A stretch of DNA of 64,000 nucleotides, taken from assembly GCA_032209605.1 (NCBI GenBank), contig JASFXZ010000033.1, positions 402,001 through 466,000 of the forward strand. The letters are read 5' to 3'. The DNA is from Mactromeris polynyma. Its lineage: Eukaryota; Mollusca; Bivalvia; Venerida; Mactridae. The notes beneath the pieces are model-generated. The model saw only the letters and a list, made by a program, of their open reading frames with translations. It was not told where the DNA came from and did not search any database. Position 1 is the stretch's first letter. Every line of letters starts with the position of its first letter. The translations under genes were made by a program, and so were the position numbers. Of this stretch, positions 59,801 to 64,000 are shown piece by piece.

Positions 59801-62188
59801 TTCTATTCTGGATTCTTGACCAAACCAATATGGCAATCAAACATCATTAGTTTTGTTATTCTGTGAAATTGTAAATTTCTAATTCTTGAAAAGGCCGTGA
59901 AGCTGAAATATTGATTATGAGTGATAATTTATGTGAATTATATGTTGTTGCTAACATCTTTTTCATATTTGATAAAAACTCCTGTTACCATAACTACTAC
60001 AGATCACGAATTACTTGTCAAAATACACCTGCATGTTTTCCTTTGTTTAATGATAACAAGAATCATTGTACAGTAAAACCTCTCTTTAACAACACCTCAG
60101 TAATAAGACCACCTCAGTAATAACAACACCTCAGTGATAAGACCACCTCAGTAATAACAACACCTCAGTAATAAGACCACCTCAGTAATAACAACACCTC
60201 AGTAATAAGACCACCTCAGTAATAACAACACCTCAGTAATAAGACCACCTCAGTAATAACACCACCTCAGTAATAACACCACCTCAGTAATAACACCACC
60301 TCAGTAATAACAACACCTCAGTAATAACAACACCTCAGTAATAACACCACCTCAGTAATAACACCACCTCAGTAATAACACCACCTCAGTAATAACACCA
60401 CCTCAGTAATAACACCACCTCAGTAATAACACCACCTCAGTAATAACACCACCTCAGTAATAACACCACCTCAGTAATAACACCACCTCAGTAATAACAA
60501 CACCTCAGTAATAACAACACCTCAGTAATAACAACACCTCAGTAACACACCACCTCAGTAATAACACCACCTCAGTAATAACACCACCTCAGTAATAACA
60601 ACACCTCAGTAATAACAACACCTCAGTAATAACAACACCTCAGTTATAACAACACCTCAGTAATAAGACCACTACAAAATTGAGAACACAATTTTCAAGT
60701 CCATTTTCACTGTTTTGCTCTTTAGTTAACCTCAGTATTAAGATCACTTTAATAAAAATACCAGTTTTTAGGATCCCAAGGGTGGTCTTATTATTGAGGC
60801 TTTACTGTAATAGTGATAGTAATACTAAAACAATGACATTTTCTTGTATTATTTCAGTTTTCTGCTTACATGAAATTGATACGAGAAATGTTAGACAAGG
60901 TGGAATGTGAACATCTCAGTAAACTGGAACAGCTTGAACAGATGAAACAAGAACATAAGTATGTGGTCTATATGTGGTCTATATGTGGTCTACATGTGGT
61001 CTTTATGTGGTCTATATGTGGTCTATACGTGGTCTACATGTGGTCTATATGTGGTCTATATGTGGTCTACATGTGGTCTACATGTGGTCTTTATGTGGTC
61101 TATACGTGGTCTACATGTGGTCTATATGTGGTCTACATGTGGTCTATATGTGGTCTACATGTGGTCTACATGTGGTCTATATGTGGTCTACATGTGGTCT
61201 ACATGTGGTCTACATGTGGTCTTTATGTGGTCTATACGTGGTCTACATGTGGTCTATATGTGGTCTACATGTGGTCTATATGTGGTCTACATGTGGTCTA
61301 CATGTGGTCTATATGTGGTCTACATGTGGTCTACATGTGGTCTATATGTGGTCTTTATGTGGTCTATACGTGGTCTACATGTGGTCTATATGTGGTCTAC
61401 ATGTGGTCTATATGTGGTCTACATGTGGTCTACATGTGGTCTTTATGTGGTCTATACATGGTCTACATGTGGTCTATATGTGGTCTACATGTGGTCTATA
61501 TGTGGTCTACATGTGGTCTATATGTGTAACACTCACAACTCGCTCATTCGAATTCATTGAGTCTGAAGTTATATTTCATATAATACATGTTTTCTAAAAG
61601 CACATTTGAATTTGACGTGCCTAAGAAGATACATCGTGAATTGATATTTATTTTTCGGATAATACAAAGTATTCGATTAGAGAGTTGTCAAATAAACAAG
61701 GTCCAAATGTAGTTGTATTTGTTATAGAGGATATTTGTATGTTTCAATCAAAGTTATTTCACTGAGTGGGCAGCGGATATTTTCACAAGTGGTGTAGCCA
61801 CGAGAGAAAATACAAGTCAGATGCTCACAAAGTAAACAGTAACCATAAACTAGCTGGTTGCTCACCGACCAGCCATGTCAGATCAGATCCGTAGTGGAAT
61901 TTTACCTTCAACCTTGGGAGACAGTGTACGTTATAGTTTTATTGTACTATAGTTTGCATTTATCAATGAATGCATTTGTTGAAATATGACTGCAGTAAAC
62001 AAAATTGTTTACTTTCGGTTGTCCACTGTGATGTATGATCATATTGTTATTGATGTAGATGCTGTACCACTCAGTTTCTCAGTAAGTTATTTTTTTTTTA
62101 AATTTTTAGAAGTATGGAAATTACAAAGATTACAGAAACAGATGAAAAAACTTTGATTAGTGGAATAGATGACAAGCCTAAAACAATG
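47671..62188 (+). CDS. SCYL2: SCYL2 homologue (SCY1-like pseudokinase 2), 3' end outside window, 14 coding exons seen
   Basis: Coding exons: 47671-47823, 48101-48258, 48809-48953, 49431-49580, 50101-50316, 51083-51199, 53510-53635, 54454-54630, 55505-55627, 56316-56429, 58113-58245, 58824-58942, 60858-60958 and 62110-62188. Phases join throughout, giving 637 residues; human SCYL2 has about 929, so roughly the last third is missing on the right. Residues 25-315 are a kinase-like fold. The HRD position reads HNN and the DFG position reads GFD, so catalysis is not expected; LAPEY and the RPDADQ end of the fold are kept. Residues 340-585 are the HEAT-like helical repeats (KSKFFKGLPK, VNPDMIPFVLPN, IIPTFADLVDY, REPAVLMSILGIYK). 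SCYL2 associates with clathrin coats and AP-2 and acts in endosome/TGN trafficking; the clathrin-binding tail is beyond the window. The first coding exon starts at an acceptor (AG 47639-47640), so a non-coding exon lies upstream. Confidence 0.93.
48101..48258 (+). CDS. SCYL2: SCYL2 coding exon 2 (residues 52-104)
   Basis: The acceptor is TGTTCCAG and the donor is TCAAG|GTGAAG. It encodes AAIFVFEKKSIERY and LKRGVSQLTRLRHPKIL, the N-lobe beta-3/helix-C region. Confidence 0.92.
48809..48953 (+). CDS. SCYL2: SCYL2 coding exon 3 (residues 104-152)
   Basis: The acceptor is CTTTTTCAG and the donor is CAA|GTAAGT. It encodes ESLAFATEPVFSSLANLLGN and YDIEIKYGLLQ, a clear SCYL2 signature. Confidence 0.92.
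49431..49580 (+). CDS. SCYL2: SCYL2 coding exon 4 (residues 153-202), degenerate catalytic loop
   Basis: The acceptor is TTCTTACAG and the donor is GCT|GTAAGT. It contains HNNLWLGSIIVNKCGSWK in place of an active HRD loop and AGFDFC in place of DFG, as expected for this pseudokinase family. Confidence 0.92.
49905..49985 (+). mobile_element. tRNA-like SINE fragment, SCYL2 intron 4
   Basis: TAGTGTAGTGGTTAGCAT (box A-like) and CCGGGTTCAAATCCCGG (complete T arm) are separated by about eight bases too few for an anticodon arm, so it is not a functional tRNA. Confidence 0.5.
50101..50316 (+). CDS. SCYL2: SCYL2 coding exon 5 (residues 203-274)
   Basis: The acceptor is CTATTTCAG and the donor is GAA|GTAAGA. 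It encodes LDYLAPEYAISES (APE region) and SDMFSIGVLMYTIFNNGKP. Confidence 0.92.
50577..50724. repeat. 33-bp minisatellite, about 4 copies, SCYL2 intron 5
   Basis: The unit is AGCAGACTTTATGCTGCAGC followed by AGTATATGATTGA. Confidence 0.93.
51083..51199 (+). CDS. SCYL2: SCYL2 coding exon 6 (residues 275-313)
   Basis: The acceptor is GTTTTAAAG and the donor is AAG|GTCAGT. It ends the kinase-like fold with VKLLLNTEPTVRPDADQLTK. Confidence 0.9.
51349..52222. repeat. 29-bp / 41-bp minisatellite, SCYL2 intron 6
   Basis: The unit is TGGATATAGGGAGCTCTGCC followed by CCTCCTGGC, with a longer form that inserts TGAATATGC. Blocks of the same variant order occur at 51360-51560 and 51860-52060, indicating a larger duplication inside the array. 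Confidence 0.95.
52360..53091. mobile_element. hAT-like non-autonomous transposon, 732 bp, 8-bp TSD, SCYL2 intron 6
   Basis: Ends TAGGGATGTCAACGAAT and ATTCGTTGACATCCCTA are inverted, with extra TATTCGAATATTCG runs inside each end. The exact 8-mer CTATTAAT flanks both sides (52352-52359 and 53092-53099), the duplication length typical of hAT. No intact transposase. Confidence 0.8.
53510..53635 (+). CDS. SCYL2: SCYL2 coding exon 7 (residues 314-355)
   Basis: The acceptor is ATTTGCAG and the donor is AAG|GTATGA. It encodes FFEDVGPVTLQYMDSLFQ and KSKFFKGLPKII, nearly the same as vertebrate SCYL2. Confidence 0.93.
53636..54453. other. SCYL2 intron 7
   Basis: No repeats or genes recognised. Confidence 0.3.
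54454..54630 (+). CDS. SCYL2: SCYL2 coding exon 8 (residues 356-414)
   Basis: The acceptor is TTTCATAG and the donor is CAG|GTATTT. It encodes LLTECVNPDMIPFVLPNIL, HEAT-like repeat. A 57-bp tandem array starts about nine bases after this donor. Confidence 0.93.
54640..55216. repeat. 57-bp minisatellite, about 10 copies, SCYL2 intron 8
   Basis: The unit is TTTTATGTTATAAGAGCTCT, then AGAACTGCTAAATGTCCTAC, then TGATTCAGGGGTCAACA. A GGGGTC/GGGCTC variant alternates. It starts about nine bases after the exon 8 donor. Confidence 0.97.
55505..55627 (+). CDS. SCYL2: SCYL2 coding exon 9 (residues 415-455)
   Basis: The acceptor is GTTTTACAG and the donor is CAG|GTTATT. It encodes LLKKTPAPEIKSHVLPMLHR, HEAT-like region. 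Confidence 0.9.
56094..56505. repeat. Local 90-100 bp repeat around SCYL2 exon 10
   Basis: AGAACCAACCAAT.AGATT with ATATTTCAGGAG-type sequence starts at 56094, 56194 and 56283, with a weaker copy after the exon at about 56439-56505 (ATTGATTGGTCAA, CTAGAACC). The third copy contains the real exon 10 acceptor. Confidence 0.7.
56316..56429 (+). CDS. SCYL2: SCYL2 coding exon 10 (residues 456-493)
   Basis: The acceptor is ATTTCAG and the donor is ACA|GTAAGT. It encodes ELCLSIIPTFADLVDY and IVPRIKNLCL. The acceptor region is part of a local repeat that also supplies a decoy ATTTCAGGAG at 56220-56229. Confidence 0.9.
56630..57095. repeat. 43-bp minisatellite, about 11 copies, SCYL2 intron 10
   Basis: The unit is ATAACGGCCGGGAGCTGTGT followed by TTGCAGACACATTTTGCATT and AGT. 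Confidence 0.97.
57096..58112. other. SCYL2 intron 10, AT-rich remainder
   Basis: Very AT-rich, no genes or repeats recognised. Confidence 0.3.
58113..58245 (+). CDS. SCYL2: SCYL2 coding exon 11 (residues 494-537)
   Basis: The acceptor is TTGTTTCAG and the donor is CTGG|GTAAGT. It encodes LEAMDKWFVLDEVLPML and REPAVLMSILG. Confidence 0.92.
58365..58500 (+). mobile_element. SINE fragment (tRNA-like head plus CATACCA...ATGGTACT body)
   Basis: A box B-like GGTTCGATCC is followed by GGCCGCATCATACCACGGAC and ACATGGTACTGCTAGC, the layout of a SINE body widespread in invertebrates. Box A is degenerate. Confidence 0.5.
58824..58942 (+). CDS. SCYL2: SCYL2 coding exon 12 (residues 538-577)
   Basis: The acceptor is a T8-CAG tract and the donor is CAG|GTAACA. 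It encodes HAKLGITKDILASKVVPFL, matching HKKLGITKEQLAGKVLPHL of vertebrates. Confidence 0.92.
59064..59638. mobile_element. 575-bp DNA element with 9-bp TSD, SCYL2 intron 12
   Basis: CAATCTCATTGAAATCAGC at the left is inverted at the right (GCTGATTTTAATGAGATTG). ACATTACCT flanks exactly on both sides (59055-59063 and 59639-59647). A second inverted pair, GAGGTCACGTTC / GAACGTGACC, lies inside. A nine-base duplication fits Mutator-like elements. Confidence 0.7.
60071..60807. mobile_element. Tigger/pogo-like MITE hosting a 17-bp array
   Basis: Ends CAGTAAAACCTCTC and the inverted TTATTGAGGCTTTACTG are flanked by TA (60069-60070 and 60808-60809). CAGTAAAACCTC is typical of pogo/Tigger ends. Most of the interior is the array at 60085-60672. 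Confidence 0.65.
60085..60672. repeat. 17-bp minisatellite, about 34 copies
   Basis: The unit is CCTCAGTAATAACACCA, with AACAACA and AAGACCA variants at the edges. The flank ATAAGACCACC also occurs in the inverted MITE end, so the array grew from the subterminal sequence. Confidence 0.96.
60858..60958 (+). CDS. SCYL2: SCYL2 coding exon 13 (residues 578-610)
   Basis: The acceptor is TATTTCAG and the donor is CATAA|GTATGT. It encodes FSAYMKLIREMLDKVE and LEQLEQMKQEH. The 12-bp minisatellite starts inside the donor itself. Confidence 0.9.
60960..61526. repeat. 12-bp minisatellite, about 47 copies, starting in SCYL2 exon 13 donor
   Basis: The unit is TATGTGGTCTAC/T, with TTTATG and TATACG variants in a longer-period pattern. 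The donor GTATGT is formed by the first unit. Confidence 0.97.
61527..62109. other. SCYL2 intron 13, right part
   Basis: Nothing recognised apart from a T-rich tract before the exon 14 acceptor. Confidence 0.3.
62110..62188 (+). CDS. SCYL2: SCYL2 coding exon 14 (residues 611-637), last visible exon
   Basis: The acceptor is AATTTTTAG and the donor is ATG|GTGAGT. It encodes SMEITKITETDEKTLISG, weakly conserved, in the linker before the C-terminal tail. It is less certain than the others because it rests on phase, splice sites and the leading KS match. The 28-bp array overlaps its last codons. Confidence 0.7.
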
Positions 62189-64000
62189 GTGAGTTGTTCT
62201 AGAATTATGTACCATGGTGAGTTGTTCTATACTTGCATACCATGGTAAGCCGTTCTAGACTTATGTACCATGGTGAGTTGTTCTATACTTGCATACCATG
62301 GTGAGCCATTCTAGACTTACATACAATGGTGAGTTGTTTTAGACTTACATACAATGGTGAGCTGTTCTAGACTTACATACAATGGTGAGCTGTTCTAGAC
62401 TTACATACCGTGGTGAACTGTTCTAGACTAACATACCATGGAGAGTTGTTCTAGACTTACATACAATGGTGAGTTGTTCTAGACTTACATACCATGGTGA
62501 GCTGTTCTAGACTTACATACCGTGGTGAGTTGTTCTATACTTACATACCATGGTGAGCTGTTCTAGACTTATATACCATGATGAACTGTTCTAGACTAAC
62601 AAACCATGGAGAGTTGTTCTAGACTTACACACCATGGTGAATTGTTCTAGACTTACATACCATGGTGAACTTTTCTAGACTTACATACCATGGTGAACTG
62701 TTCTAGACTTACATACCATGATGTGTTGTTCTAGACTTACATACAATGGAGAGTTGTTCTAGACTTTCATACCATGGTGAACTGTTCTAGACTTTCATAC
62801 CATGGTGAACTTTTCTAGACTTACATAAAATGGAGAGTTGTTCTAGACTTTCATACCATGGTGAACTGATCTAGACTTACATACCATGGTGAGTTGTTCT
62901 AGACTTACATACCATGGTGAACTGTTCTAGACTTACATACCATGGTGAGTTGTTCTAGACTTACATACCATGGTGAACTGTTCTAGACTTTCATACCATG
63001 GTGAACTGTTCTAGACTTACATACCATGGTGAGTTGCTCTAGACTTACATACCATGGTGAACTGTTCTAGACTTACATACCATGGTGAGTTGTTCTAGAC
63101 TTACATACAATGGAAAGTTGTTCTAGACTTTCATACCATGGTGAACTGTTCTAGACTTACATACCATGGTGAGTTGTTCTAGACTTTAATAACATGGTGA
63201 ACTGATCTAGACTTACACACCATGATGAGTTTTTATAGACTTACATACCATGATGAATTGTTCTAGACTTACATAACATGATGTGTTGTTCTAGACTTAC
63301 ATACCATGGTGAACTGTTCTAGACATACATACCATGGTGAACTGTTCTAGACTTACATACCATGATGCGTTGTTCTAGACTTACATACCATGGTGAACTG
63401 TTCTAGACTTACATACCATGGTGAACTGTTCTAGACTTACATACCATAGTGAACTGTTCTAGACTTACATACCATGGTGAACTGTTCTAGACTTACATAC
63501 CATGATGCGTTGTTCTAGACTTACATACCATGGTGAACTGTTCTAGACTTACACACCATGATGAGTTGTTCTAAATTTGCATACCATGGTGAACTGTTCT
63601 AGACTTACATACCATGATGAGTTGTTCTAAACTTGCATACCATGGTGAACTGATCTAGACTTACATACCATGATGAACTGTTCTAGACTTACATACCATG
63701 GTGAACTGATCTAGACTTACATACCATGATGAGTTGTTCTAAACTTGCATACCATGGTGAACTGATCTAGACTTACATACCATGATGAGTTGTTCTAAAC
63801 TTGCATACCATGGTGAACTGATCTAGACTTACATACCATGGTGAGTTGTTCTAGACTTACATACCATGGTGAACTGATCTAGACTTACATACCATGGTGA
63901 ACTGTTTTAGACTTACATACCATGATGAGTTGTTCTAGACTTTCATACCATGGTGAACTGATCTAGACTTACATACCATGGTGAACTGTTTTAGACTTAC
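62183..64000. repeat. 28-bp minisatellite, about 65 copies to window end, overlapping SCYL2 exon 14 donor
   Basis: The unit is ATGGTGAGTTGTTCTAGACT followed by TACATACC/A, with a second common form ATGGTGAACTG. The first unit includes the last codons of exon 14 (ACA ATG) and the donor GTGAGT. The array runs off the right edge. Confidence 0.97.

Noticed and set aside
60870..61597. 200-codon frames reading VVYMWSICGL and similar
   Set aside because: The first 29 codons are the real SCYL2 exon 13; the rest is the 12-bp array past the splice donor.

Overview
This window is nuclear DNA from an invertebrate animal, most likely a mollusc and probably a bivalve. That is inferred from three things: the intron-rich genes, the roughly 35% GC composition, and dispersed repeats of a mollusc-like type (tRNA-headed SINEs and elements ending in runs of ACGGACGG and poly-C). 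The exact species cannot be told from the sequence. Nothing here is prokaryotic: there are no operons, CRISPR arrays or phage genes.

Three conserved protein genes can be assembled exon by exon with consistent splice phases. (1) A DEF8 homologue on the + strand (coding 7556-23238, 10 coding exons, 621 residues) has a C1 zinc domain and a Rubicon-homology zinc domain. It is predicted to act in late endosome/lysosome positioning. (2) An SPT2/SPTY2D1 homologue on the - strand (coding 43050-28340, 9 coding exons, 760 residues) is a histone H3-H4 chaperone. (3) The first 637 residues of an SCYL2 homologue lie on the + strand (coding from 47671, 14 coding exons visible). It is a clathrin/AP-2-associated pseudokinase, and the gene runs off the right edge. 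DEF8 and SPT2 converge on a 5.1 kb intergenic stretch. SPT2 and SCYL2 diverge from one another across a 4.6 kb interval, most of which (43301-46043) is a decayed Tc1/mariner-like element. The three proteins have unrelated jobs; I see no functional cluster.

The rest of the window is dominated by repeats. Nineteen tandem arrays with unit lengths from 12 to 84 bp cover about 14 kb, a little over a fifth of the window, and none of them interrupts a coding exon. The largest is a 4.3 kb, 84-bp satellite with higher-order structure in DEF8 intron 8. Several arrays begin exactly at, or overlap, a splice site: the SCYL2 donors at 54631, 60959 and 62189, and the SPT2 acceptors at 28437 and 35490. Non-autonomous DNA transposons with readable target-site duplications are also present: hAT-like with 8 bp, a 9-bp-TSD element, Tigger-like with TA, a paired TA-MITE family, and one with 6 bp. 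The oddest items are three tiny palindromes of 30, 30 and 53 bp that share CACGGAC ends and are flanked by 7-bp direct repeats. They look like extremely small mobile elements.

Layout: 1-637 nothing recognised; 638-6420 a large inverted-repeat-bounded repeat block; 7533-23238 DEF8; 23239-28339 the convergent intergenic/UTR stretch; 28340-43050 SPT2; 43301-46043 the Tc1-like element; 46044-47640 the SCYL2 upstream region with a tandem SINE; 47641-64000 SCYL2.
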